From: Antiquaquibacter soli
GTDB lineage: Bacteria > Actinomycetota > Actinomycetes > Actinomycetales > Microbacteriaceae
NCBI RefSeq assembly: GCF_030580675.1
Contig: NZ_JAUQUB010000001.1
Location: 434,001 to 498,000, forward strand
Direction: 5' to 3'
Length of the DNA: 64,000 bases
The notes beneath the pieces were generated by a model. That model did no database searches, was not told the DNA's origin, and worked only from the letters and a program-made list of their open reading frames with translations. A program made the translations under genes and the position numbers. Of this stretch, positions 34,198 through 41,947 are shown in pieces; position 1 is the first letter of the stretch, and each line of letters begins with the position of its first letter.

Positions 34198-35334
34198 ATG
34201 GCGTTGTGGAGCGAGCTGACGGGCCAGGCGGAGGCCATCGCCGTCGTCGAGGCCGCGGCATCCCTCACCGACGACTCGGCGATGACGCACTCCTGGCTCA
34301 TCACCGGCCCGCCCGGTTCCGGTCGCTCCAACCTCGCCTACGCGTTCGCCGCTGCCCTCCTCGGCGGGGGCGAGGCGACCGAGCGCCAGGTCGCCGCCCG
34401 TACCCATCCGGATCTCGGCGTGCTCTCCACCGAGCACGTCATCATCCGCATCGAAGACGTGCGACAGTTGGTCGCCGCCTCCCAGTTCTCGCCCTCCGTC
34501 GGCCGCTACCGCGTGATGGTGATCGAGGATGCCGACCGCATGGCCGAGCGGACGTCGAACGTGCTGCTCAAGGCACTGGAGGAGCCGCCGCCCCGCACGG
34601 TCTGGATCCTGTGCGCGCCGAGCGAGGCCGATCTGCTCCCGACGATCCGCTCGCGGGTGCGCACGGTCCGCCTCCGCGTCCCCGAGGTGTCCGAGGTCGC
34701 CGACCTGCTCGTGCGTCGCGACGGGGTCGACCCCGCGATCGCCGAGCGTGCCGCGCGCGAGGCCCAATCGCACATCGGAATGGCGCACCGGCTCGCGACG
34801 AACGCCGGGGCGCTCGAGCGCCGCGATCGTACTCTCGACATCGCCCTCGGCATCCGCTCGGTGACCGACGCCGTGCTCGCCGCCGCCGCGCTCCTCGAGG
34901 TGGCGAAGGCCGACGCCGAAGCGCTCACCCAGGAGCGGGACGCCGAGGAGCGGGATGCCGCGCTCCGCTCCCTCGGAGTCGAGCCCGGCGGCACCGTTCC
35001 CCCCGCGCTGCGCGCCCAGCTGAAGAATCTGGAGGAGGACCAGAAGCGCCGCGCGACCCGCAGCCTTCGCGACGGCATCGACCGGATCATGGTCGACCTC
35101 CTCTCGCTGTATCGCGACATCCTGCTCATCCAGCTCGGCGTGCCCGGCGACCTCGTGAATGTGCAGATCGTCGACCGCATCCGGGAGGCCGCAGCGATGT
35201 GCGAGGCGCCGCAGACTCTCACGACCATGGATGCGATCACCATCGCCCGCCGCCGGATCGATGCCAATGTCGCCCCCGCGCTCGCGCTCGAGGCGATGCT
35301 CGTCACCGCGGTGCGGACGAGGCCGCGCGCGTGA
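34198..35334 (+). CDS. holB: DNA polymerase III subunit delta'
   Basis: Clamp-loader subunit of the replicative polymerase, 378 aa. AAA+ features: LITGPPGSGRSNLAYAFA (P-loop position with Arg in place of Lys, as delta' need not bind ATP), VMVIEDADRMAERTSNVLLK and LLPTIRSRVRTVRL (SRC position reads SRV). The four-cysteine zinc module usually found between the P-loop and the HPD segment is absent; that stretch reads LLGGGEATERQVAARTHPD. The C-terminal half is helical and charged. It overlaps the next lipoprotein gene as GTGA. Confidence 0.9.
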   Translation: MALWSELTGQAEAIAVVEAAASLTDDSAMTHSWLITGPPGSGRSNLAYAFAAALLGGGEATERQVAARTHPDLGVLSTEHVIIRIEDVRQLVAASQFSPSVGRYRVMVIEDADRMAERTSNVLLKALEEPPPRTVWILCAPSEADLLPTIRSRVRTVRLRVPEVSEVADLLVRRDGVDPAIAERAAREAQSHIGMAHRLATNAGALERRDRTLDIALGIRSVTDAVLAAAALLEVAKADAEALTQERDAEERDAALRSLGVEPGGTVPPALRAQLKNLEEDQKRRATRSLRDGIDRIMVDLLSLYRDILLIQLGVPGDLVNVQIVDRIREAAAMCEAPQTLTTMDAITIARRRIDANVAPALALEAMLVTAVRTRPRA

Positions 35335-36869
35335 CTCGACGTGCTCCTGCGGCCGCTGCCGTCGCTGTCCTCGCCGCGGCGGCTCTCGCCCTCAGCGGCT
35401 GCGTCTCCTGGTTCCTCCCGCCCGTCGAACGATCGACGTCGACCCCGACGGGAGAGCAGGTGGCGGCGGAGCTCGAGCCCTACTACCACCAGGTGCTCGA
35501 GTGGACCTCGTGCGGTGCCGGACTGCAGTGCTCGACGGCGATAGCGCCGCTCGACTGGAACGACCCCGCGGGCGACCGGATCGAGCTCGCCCTCATCCGT
35601 CAGCCGGCGACCTCCGGCTCGCCGATCGGCTCGCTCCTGCTGAACCCCGGCGGTCCTGGCGCGTCCGGCTACGACTTCGTGCGCGACAGCATCGATTACG
35701 CGACCGATGAGCGGCTCCAGTCGTCGTTCGACGTGGTCGGCTTCGACCCCCGCGGGGTCAACCGTTCCACCGCCGTCTCGTGCTACGACGATCCCGCCGA
35801 GCTCGATGCCTATATCTACGACATCGCGCCGGGGGTGCCGGGCAGCGATGAGTGGCTGGCCGCGGCATCCGCGTCCACCGCCGCGTTCGGGCAGCGCTGC
35901 CTCGAGCTCACCGGCCCGCTCCTCGGCCACGTCGACACGCCGAGTGCGGCGCGCGACCTCGACATGCTGCGGGCCGCGCTGGGCGATGAGTCGCTCAACT
36001 ACTTGGGTTACTCCTACGGCACGCTGCTCGGCCAGGTGTACGCCGAGCTCTTCCCGGAGCGCACCGGCCGGCTCGTCCTCGACGGCGCTGTCGACCCGGC
36101 CGCCACCGACTTCGAGGCCACCGCGACTCAGGCGCAGGGCTTCGAGAGCGCATTGCGCGCCTTCCTCGAGGACTGCATCGGCGCGACCGACTGTCCGTTC
36201 GACGGGGGAGTGGATGACGCGATGGCGGAGGTCCGGGCGCTGCTCGATACCCTCGACGCGAGTCCGCTGTCCGCTCCCGACGGGCGACGGCTCGGCAGCA
36301 GCGCGATGTTCACGGCCATCATCCTGCCGCTCTACACCGAGTCGAACTGGGTGTACTTGCGCCAGCTGTTCGCGTCCGTCTTCTCCGGTGACGCCGAGTA
36401 CGCGTTCCAGCTCGCGGACACCTACAACCGGCGCAGTCCCGACGGCACGTATCTCGACAATCAGACTGAGGCCTTCATCAGCATCAACTGCCTGGATGCC
36501 CGGGGCGACGGGTCCGTGGCGACTATGCGCGCCGAGGCCGCCGAGCTCCGCGAGCTCGCCCCCGTGTTCGGCCCGCAGATGTCGTGGGGTGGCACCGGTT
36601 GCCCGAACTGGCCAGTGCCGGCGGTCCGCGAGCGCGCCCCCATCGTCGCGCCGGGGTCCTCCGACATCCTCGTGATCGGCACGACGAACGACCCCGCCAC
36701 GCCGTACGCGTGGGCGGTGACCGTCGCCGAGACTCTGCAGAACGGGCACCTCGTCACCTTCGACGGCGAGGGGCACACCGCGTACAACAAGTCGAACGAC
36801 TGCGTGAACGACGCGGTCGACGATTTCCTCATCGAGGGGACAGTCCCCGACGGCGACCCGCGTTGCTGA
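35331..36869 (+). CDS. Lipoprotein alpha/beta hydrolase (TAP-like), copy 1
   Basis: Secreted, lipid-anchored serine hydrolase, 512 aa, related to Streptomyces tripeptidyl aminopeptidase-type enzymes. Signal peptide with lipobox LALSGC (Cys about 24). Catalytic fold: oxyanion region LLNPGGPGASGYD, nucleophile Ser228 in GYSYGT, and the C-terminal TAP-like domain with DPATPYAWAV and His in GEGHTAY. Paired cysteines suggest disulfides outside the cell. GTG 35331 overlaps holB. It is followed by a close paralogue. Confidence 0.9.
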   Translation: MTRRAPAAAAVAVLAAAALALSGCVSWFLPPVERSTSTPTGEQVAAELEPYYHQVLEWTSCGAGLQCSTAIAPLDWNDPAGDRIELALIRQPATSGSPIGSLLLNPGGPGASGYDFVRDSIDYATDERLQSSFDVVGFDPRGVNRSTAVSCYDDPAELDAYIYDIAPGVPGSDEWLAAASASTAAFGQRCLELTGPLLGHVDTPSAARDLDMLRAALGDESLNYLGYSYGTLLGQVYAELFPERTGRLVLDGAVDPAATDFEATATQAQGFESALRAFLEDCIGATDCPFDGGVDDAMAEVRALLDTLDASPLSAPDGRRLGSSAMFTAIILPLYTESNWVYLRQLFASVFSGDAEYAFQLADTYNRRSPDGTYLDNQTEAFISINCLDARGDGSVATMRAEAAELRELAPVFGPQMSWGGTGCPNWPVPAVRERAPIVAPGSSDILVIGTTNDPATPYAWAVTVAETLQNGHLVTFDGEGHTAYNKSNDCVNDAVDDFLIEGTVPDGDPRC

Positions 36870-36871
36870 GC

Positions 36872-36877
36872 TAGGGT
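36872..36877 (+). promoter_or_regulatory. -10 box of second hydrolase gene
   Basis: TAGGGT ends 7 nt before GTG 36885, which has no good Shine-Dalgarno at the normal distance. A leaderless start is inferred. Confidence 0.45.
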
Positions 36878-36884
36878 CGGGGTT

Positions 36885-38435
36885 GTGACTCGCCGACTCG
36901 GACTCCTCGCCGCTGTATCAGCAGCCTCTGCCGCCGTCCTCATGCTCTCGGGATGCTTCTCCCTCACCGGCCCTGACGGGGGCGGCACCACCTCCACACC
37001 CACGGGCGAGGAGGTGCCCGCGGAGCTGAAGCCGTACTACGAGCAGGTGCTCACGTGGGTCGACTGCGACAACGGCATGCAGTGCACGACCGCGACCGCC
37101 CCGATGGACTGGGCGAACCCCTCACCGGAGACGGACATCGAGCTGGCGCTCGTGCGCCAGCCGGCCACGGGCTCCGGGCAGAAGCTCGGCTCGCTCTTCA
37201 CGAATCCGGGTGGGCCCGGAGCATCCGGCTATGACTTCGTGTACGACAGCGTCGACTTCGCGGTGAGCGAGGACCTGCAGGAGTCGTTCGACATCGTCGG
37301 CTGGGACCCCCGCGGAGTGGGCCGCTCCGCGCCGGTGACGTGCTACGACGATGCCCAGCTCGACGAGTTCATCTTCGGGCTGCCGGAGGCGCCTCGCGGC
37401 ACCCAGGCCTGGATCGACGAGGTCACGCAAGCGTCGATCGACTTCGGCCAGGCGTGCCTCGAGGGCACGGGCGAGCTGTTGCAGTTCATCGACACCCAGA
37501 GCACGGTGCACGACCTCGACATGCTCCGCGCGATCGTCGGTGACGAGAAGCTCAACTACCTCGGCTACTCCTACGGCAGCGACATCGGTTCGTACTACGT
37601 CGAGAACTTCCCGGACAAGGTCGGCCGCCTCGTGGTGGACGGGGCCACGGATTCCTCGATCTCGGTGTTCGAGGTGGGGCTCACCCAGACTGCCGGATTC
37701 CAGCTCGCCCTCGAGAACTACCTCGCGGCGTGCCCGGACCTCTTCGACGACTGCCCCTTCACAGGAGACAAGGCGACGGACCTCGCCACCATCCGCGAGC
37801 TCTACGACCGCTACGACGCGAATCCGATTCCGGGCGCGGACGGCCGCCTGATGGATGCCGGGGTGCTCGACATCGCGATGAGCATGGCGCTGTACTCGCA
37901 GGAGTCGTGGGGCTTCTTGAACGACCTGTTCAGCGAGGCCATGGATGGCCAGACGGACACTGCGTTCTTCCTCGCCGACTACTACTACAGCCGGGATGTC
38001 GACGGCACCTACATCGACAACTCGCTCGAGGCGTTCCTGGCGATCTACTGCGTCGACTACCCGGTCGAGACGGACCCGGCGGTGCTCGCCGAGCAGGAGC
38101 GGCTGCTGCAGGAGGCATCCCCGACGACCTACCGGCCGTCCCCGCCGATCGGTGACACGACGTGCATCAACTGGCCGTTCCACTACATCGGGCCGGGTAT
38201 CACGGAGCTCACCGGCGCGGGCGCCCCGCCGATTCTCGTGGTCTCGACCACGGGCGACCCGGCGACGCCGTACGAGTGGGGTGTCGCGCTCGCCGACCAG
38301 CTCGAGAGCGCCCAGCTCATCACCTTCAACGGCGAGGGGCACACGGCCTACGGCCAGGGCAACGAGTGCATCGTCTCGACGGTCGACGACTACTTCCTCA
38401 AGGGCATCGTGCCGACGGAGGACCCGGACTGCTGA
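36885..38435 (+). CDS. Lipoprotein alpha/beta hydrolase (TAP-like), copy 2
   Basis: Tandem paralogue of the gene at 35331, 516 aa. Lipobox LMLSGC, then TPTGEEVPAELKPYYEQVL matching TPTGEQVAAELEPYYHQVL in copy 1. NPGGPGASGYDFVYDSVDF, nucleophile Ser229 in GYSYGS, DPATPYEWGVAL and GEGHTAYGQG. The two copies differ mainly in the central lid region, which suggests different substrates. Substrates (peptides or ester compounds) are unknown. Confidence 0.9.
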   Translation: MTRRLGLLAAVSAASAAVLMLSGCFSLTGPDGGGTTSTPTGEEVPAELKPYYEQVLTWVDCDNGMQCTTATAPMDWANPSPETDIELALVRQPATGSGQKLGSLFTNPGGPGASGYDFVYDSVDFAVSEDLQESFDIVGWDPRGVGRSAPVTCYDDAQLDEFIFGLPEAPRGTQAWIDEVTQASIDFGQACLEGTGELLQFIDTQSTVHDLDMLRAIVGDEKLNYLGYSYGSDIGSYYVENFPDKVGRLVVDGATDSSISVFEVGLTQTAGFQLALENYLAACPDLFDDCPFTGDKATDLATIRELYDRYDANPIPGADGRLMDAGVLDIAMSMALYSQESWGFLNDLFSEAMDGQTDTAFFLADYYYSRDVDGTYIDNSLEAFLAIYCVDYPVETDPAVLAEQERLLQEASPTTYRPSPPIGDTTCINWPFHYIGPGITELTGAGAPPILVVSTTGDPATPYEWGVALADQLESAQLITFNGEGHTAYGQGNECIVSTVDDYFLKGIVPTEDPDC

Positions 38436-38443
38436 CGATATTT

Positions 38444-38458
38444 TTGCGCACTGTGCAA
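38444..38458. promoter_or_regulatory. Probable TetR operator
   Basis: TTGCGCACTGTGCAA is a 15-bp near-perfect palindrome (one mismatched pair) ending 7 nt before the TetR gene. It overlaps a possible -10 (AAGAAT 38457-38462) and so is well placed for autorepression. Confidence 0.55.
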
Positions 38459-38465
38459 GAATAGG

Positions 38466-39107
38466 ATGATGACCGCCTCAGCAACCGAGGAGCTCGGCCT
38501 GCGCGAGCGCAAGCGCCGGGCGACGCGCCGCGCGATCCAGCTCGCGGTCATCGACCTCGTGGGGGAGCGCGGGCTCGACGGGACGACCGTCGACGAGATC
38601 AGCCGTCAGGCCGACATCTCGCCCCGCACGTTCTTCAACTACTTCGCGTCGAAGGAGGACGCCGTCGTCGGCGAGCTGCCGCCTCTCCCGTCGGGCGAGC
38701 TCGTCGAGCGCTTCGTCTCGGCCGGCCGTGGCGCCTCCCTCCTGGATGGTCTCGCGGAGATCATCGTCGAGACGGTCGAGGGGGAGGGGCACGACCAGGA
38801 GCTCATGCAGCGGCGCAAGTCGGTGCTGCAGCAGCATCCGCACCTCTTCGCGATGCGCATCGCCCGCATGCGCCGACTCGAGGACGAGATGGGCAGCATC
38901 GTCGCGCGACGACTGCTCGCGGATGACCCGTCGCTCGAACCCTCCGTCGCGGAGAGCCGCGGTCGCCTCGTGGCCAATGTTGCTTTCGCGGCCATGCGGC
39001 ACGCGTGGGGATCCTGGGCCCGGGGCGATCGCGACAGCCGCCTCGCCGATCATGTGACAGAGAGCTTTGCAGAACTGAAAATCGTGCTCTCGTCCGACGC
39101 CGCGTGA
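38466..39107 (+). CDS. TetR-family regulator
   Basis: 213-aa repressor. The N-terminal HTH (about 14-60) contains LRERKRRATRRAIQLAVIDL, VDEISRQADISPRTFFNYF and SKEDAV, the latter typical of the AcrR/MftR-like branch. The C-terminal ligand domain is not assignable. No transporter follows it; the next gene is a tRNA, so its regulon beyond itself is unclear. Starts ATG 38466 or 38469 are both possible. The palindrome just upstream is the likely binding site. Confidence 0.9.
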   Translation: MMTASATEELGLRERKRRATRRAIQLAVIDLVGERGLDGTTVDEISRQADISPRTFFNYFASKEDAVVGELPPLPSGELVERFVSAGRGASLLDGLAEIIVETVEGEGHDQELMQRRKSVLQQHPHLFAMRIARMRRLEDEMGSIVARRLLADDPSLEPSVAESRGRLVANVAFAAMRHAWGSWARGDRDSRLADHVTESFAELKIVLSSDAA

Positions 39108-39155
39108 ATCTTGGGCTAAGCTTTCATGCTGTGCCTCGGCCCCGGTCGACGGTAT

Positions 39156-39231
39156 GCCGCCCTAGCTCAGTCGGCAGAGCATCTCACTCGTAATGAGAAG
39201 GTCAAGGGTTCGATTCCCTTGGGCGGCTCCA
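39156..39231 (+). tRNA. tRNA-Thr (anticodon CGT)
   Basis: 76 nt including encoded CCA. Acceptor GCCGCCC pairs with GGGCGGC, discriminator T. The anticodon stem TCTCA/TGAGA holds loop CTCGTAA with anticodon CGT; the T-loop is GTTCGATTC. Confidence 0.97.
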
Positions 39232-39415
39232 TCCGGTCGTCTGCGTGTCGCCGCTGCAGCGCTGCGGCCGGGGGCTAACGTGGTGCGGGCGTCGAGCTCG
39301 GCTCCGCGATTATGTACCCCGATTTGTCCTCCAAAGTGCGGACACGCCGCCGATTTTGTACCCCCAATACGCGGGTAAACCCTCCCGTCGGGCCCTAAGT
39401 CCCTTGCCGCGTGGT
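39232..39415. other. Gene-free region with TGTACCCC repeats
   Basis: No protein gene is supported here. The element CGATTATGTACCCC (39307-39320) recurs as CGATTTTGTACCCC (39351-39364), 44 bp apart. TGTACCCCCA (39357-39366) is repeated inverted as TGGGGGTACA (39475-39484) just before the next gene. They could be paired regulator sites for the secreted-protein gene at 39489. No known riboswitch or attachment site was recognised. Confidence 0.5.
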
Positions 39416-39468
39416 GAATGCGGTTCTACCGTGTTGCACAGGACACCGCATTCGGGGTTGGTGTCCTG
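39416..39468 (+). promoter_or_regulatory. Leader with two competing hairpins
   Basis: Two perfect 9-bp inverted repeats overlap: GAATGCGGT (39416-39424) with ACCGCATTC (39445-39453), and CAGGACACC (39439-39447) with GGTGTCCTG (39460-39468). They share 39445-39447 and also clash sterically, so only one can form. This is attenuator- or riboswitch-like and lies 20 nt before the start at 39489. Confidence 0.5.
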
Positions 39469-39488
39469 AGTGTATGGGGGTACACGAC

Positions 39489-40412
39489 ATGGGGCGATTC
39501 GGCATTGGTGCGGGGGTCTTCGCAGCAGCGTTGGCACTGGCCATCCCTCTCGTCAGCGGCGGCGGAATCGGGGCTTCCTCCCCGGTGGCGGCGGGTTCGG
39601 GTCCCGCCGCCCCGTCGACCGCAGAGCGGTCCGTCGGGGTCGCGAGCTCGAGCATCCCCGTCATCGAGGCGACCGCAACGCGAGTTCCCGCGGTCGTCGA
39701 GTCGCCCGGGACGGGCGCCACGGATGGGACCGACACGGCGGGCGCTGCGACGCCCGCGGACGACGTCGCCGCTCCGCTGGACTACCTCGGTGTCGAGTCC
39801 GCCGTCGGCTCGGACGCCCCGCCCTGGGTGGGCGCGGACAAGGAGGCGGCCCCCAACATCATCGGCGGGCCGTACCTGAGCACCGACCCGGACACGATCG
39901 CCCGGGTCAAGGACCTCGCGTCGCGCGGCCTCGAGTGCCCCGGGCTCGGCACCTTCACGACCTCGGGCGCTCCGAGTGCGCGCTCGGCCCAGGGCGTGCC
40001 GGGGACGACGAGCGCCGACCTCGTCGCCTTTGCGACGCAGTACAACCTGCTGCGCTACCAGAACTGCCTGCCGCCGGTGTCACGGTTCATCTACGACTCC
40101 TGCATGGAGCAGCGCCTCTTCTGGATGGCGGAGTCGCCGAGCCCCGACCCGCTCGACGCGTGGGGTCACATCGGCTCCGTGCGCATCGACGGGGTGCCGA
40201 GTGTCGGCTGCGACGGCAACCTCGCCGGCGGCAGCAACAACACGGGAACCACGGTCGCGACGAAGTGGTGGGAATCGCTGTCGCACCGGGCATCGCTGTA
40301 CCGCCCGGGCACGTCGACGGCGGGCGTCTGCATCGCCCTCGCGATGACGCACGGCGGCATCGACGAGCCCTACTCGTTCACGCGCGCGGCGGCCCGCTGG
40401 GTCAGCTGCTGA
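39489..40412 (+). CDS. Secreted CAP-like protein of unknown function
   Basis: 307-aa exported protein. Signal peptide MGRFGIGAGVFAAALALAIP then a Ser/Ala/Thr-rich linker to about residue 115. The C-terminal domain (about 165-307) has features of CAP/SCP proteins: FATQYNLLRYQNCLPPVS, CMEQRLFWMAESP, and WWESLSHRASLYRPGTSTAG (the HR-x-x-L part of CAP2), with four or more cysteines likely in disulfides. CAP identity is weak and from motif reading only. ATG 39489 is chosen for GGGGG 8 nt upstream; ATG 39474 is in frame. Preceded by the two-hairpin leader. Confidence 0.7.
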   Translation: MGRFGIGAGVFAAALALAIPLVSGGGIGASSPVAAGSGPAAPSTAERSVGVASSSIPVIEATATRVPAVVESPGTGATDGTDTAGAATPADDVAAPLDYLGVESAVGSDAPPWVGADKEAAPNIIGGPYLSTDPDTIARVKDLASRGLECPGLGTFTTSGAPSARSAQGVPGTTSADLVAFATQYNLLRYQNCLPPVSRFIYDSCMEQRLFWMAESPSPDPLDAWGHIGSVRIDGVPSVGCDGNLAGGSNNTGTTVATKWWESLSHRASLYRPGTSTAGVCIALAMTHGGIDEPYSFTRAAARWVSC

Positions 40413-40437
40413 CCCGGGTGGCCGCATCCGGCCCCCG

Positions 40438-40443
40438 TATCAT
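40438..40443 (+). promoter_or_regulatory. -10 box of dacB
   Basis: TATCAT ends 6 nt before GTG 40450; leaderless transcription is inferred. Confidence 0.5.
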
Positions 40444-40449
40444 TGACGG

Positions 40450-41934
40450 GTGACGGATTCGCAGGACTCGCAGCCGACCCAGGCGCTCAGCCGTCAGGAT
40501 GCTCCAGCGGGGGCCGCCGATGCCGAGGCGCCCGCCGAGGCTGCAGCGCCCACGGGTCTCGCGGCGCTGATCCGCAAGCACCCCACCGCCTGGCTCGCGG
40601 GGGCGCTGGGCGTGGTGTTCCTGCTCCTCGGCACCGGCGCCGTGTTCGCGGGGATCGCCTCGGGTTCGCGCGCGCCCGTCTCCGCCCCGATCGCGGATGC
40701 CACGATCCCGCCCCGTCCGCAGCCCTCGACTACTCCCGGCGCAAGCCCCGTTCGCACGTGCTCCGTCGCTCCCGTCATGGCCGACCCGCGGTTGGCGAAC
40801 CTCTCCGCCTACGTCGTCAACGCGAACACCGGCGAAGTGCTGCTCGACCGCAATGGCCTCGTGCCGGAGCGCACCGGCTCGGTCATGAAGACGCTCACCG
40901 CATCGGCCGCGCTGCAGATCCTCGGCCCGGACGGGCGACTCACGACGCAGGTCCTCGACGGTGCATCCCCCGGCGTGATCGTCCTCAAGGGTGGCGGCGA
41001 CCCGACCCTCGCGACCACCACGGGCACGGTCTACAGCGGTGCCGCCCAGATCTCCGACCTCGCGGCTGCGGCGATGCAGCGCTACGAGCAGCTGCACCCG
41101 GGCATCCCGATCACCGAGATCGTGCTCGACTCGACGATGTGGAACCCGTCGGACCGGTGGGATGACTCCTGGGACCGCAAGGAGCAGGCCGACGGCTACC
41201 AGGCCGAGGTGACCGCGCTCATGGTCGACGGGGGTCGCGCCGACCCGTCCTCCACGGTCAGCACGCGCACGGGCGACCCGATCGGGGATGCCGGGCGCGC
41301 GTTCGCGTCAGCGGCGGGCCTCTACGGCGTCACCTTCTCGACGGGCTCCGCGGTCAGCTCCACGGTGCTCGCGGAGGTGCAATCGCAGCCGGTGAGCGTG
41401 CTCGTCGCGCAGATGATGTCGTGGAGCGACAACGTCCTCGCCGAGAACCTCGCCCGCGTCACCGCCAAGGCGATGGGCTTCGACGGCTCATCCGCATCGC
41501 TTGCGCAGGCCATCCCGGGAGCGCTCGTCCCCCTCGGTCTCGACACGGCCGGTGTGGGAGTGCGCGACGGCTCGGGGCTGAGCGCGCTCAACGCGGTCTC
41601 GCCGGCGTTCGTGACCTCCCTCATGCAGAAGGCGCGCACCGGGGAGGCGAACCTCGGGGTGATGTACAACGCGCTCCCCGTCGCCGGCGTGAGCGGCACG
41701 CTCGCGGGGCGCTTCACGGGCGCGAACGCGATCGCGGCCGGTCAGGTCATCGCCAAGACCGGCTGGATCGACACCGCGTACACGCTGGCGGGAATCGTCA
41801 ACGCGGCGGATGGCACGCCCCTCGCGTTCATGTTCACCTCGATCCGCGACGGCATCAGCTCCGACGCCAAGGAGGCGCAGGACACCCTCGCGACCGCGCT
41901 CTTCACGTGCGGCAACAACCTCTCCAACAACTAA
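40450..41934 (+). CDS. dacB: D-alanyl-D-alanine carboxypeptidase/endopeptidase (PBP4-type)
   Basis: Peptidase S13 low-molecular-weight PBP that trims or cleaves peptidoglycan stem peptides outside the cell. 494 aa. An acidic Ala/Pro-rich cytoplasmic N-terminus, one membrane helix (about 57-77, LAGALGVVFLLLGTGAVFAG), then the penicillin-binding domain with SxxK Ser144-Val-Met-Lys147, SDN at 326-328 and KTG starting at Lys436. The long N-terminal anchor replaces a cleavable signal peptide. Confidence 0.95.
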   Translation: MTDSQDSQPTQALSRQDAPAGAADAEAPAEAAAPTGLAALIRKHPTAWLAGALGVVFLLLGTGAVFAGIASGSRAPVSAPIADATIPPRPQPSTTPGASPVRTCSVAPVMADPRLANLSAYVVNANTGEVLLDRNGLVPERTGSVMKTLTASAALQILGPDGRLTTQVLDGASPGVIVLKGGGDPTLATTTGTVYSGAAQISDLAAAAMQRYEQLHPGIPITEIVLDSTMWNPSDRWDDSWDRKEQADGYQAEVTALMVDGGRADPSSTVSTRTGDPIGDAGRAFASAAGLYGVTFSTGSAVSSTVLAEVQSQPVSVLVAQMMSWSDNVLAENLARVTAKAMGFDGSSASLAQAIPGALVPLGLDTAGVGVRDGSGLSALNAVSPAFVTSLMQKARTGEANLGVMYNALPVAGVSGTLAGRFTGANAIAAGQVIAKTGWIDTAYTLAGIVNAADGTPLAFMFTSIRDGISSDAKEAQDTLATALFTCGNNLSNN

Positions 41935-41947
41935 TCGGCGGGCGGAC

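Noticed and set aside
39156-39231. tRNA-Thr as an integration site for a mobile element
   Set aside because: No repeat of the tRNA 3' end and no integrase gene nearby.
39232-39488. Known c-di-AMP (ydaO) riboswitch before the CAP-like gene
   Set aside because: The conserved ydaO blocks are not present; only competing hairpins are seen, so no known class is assigned.
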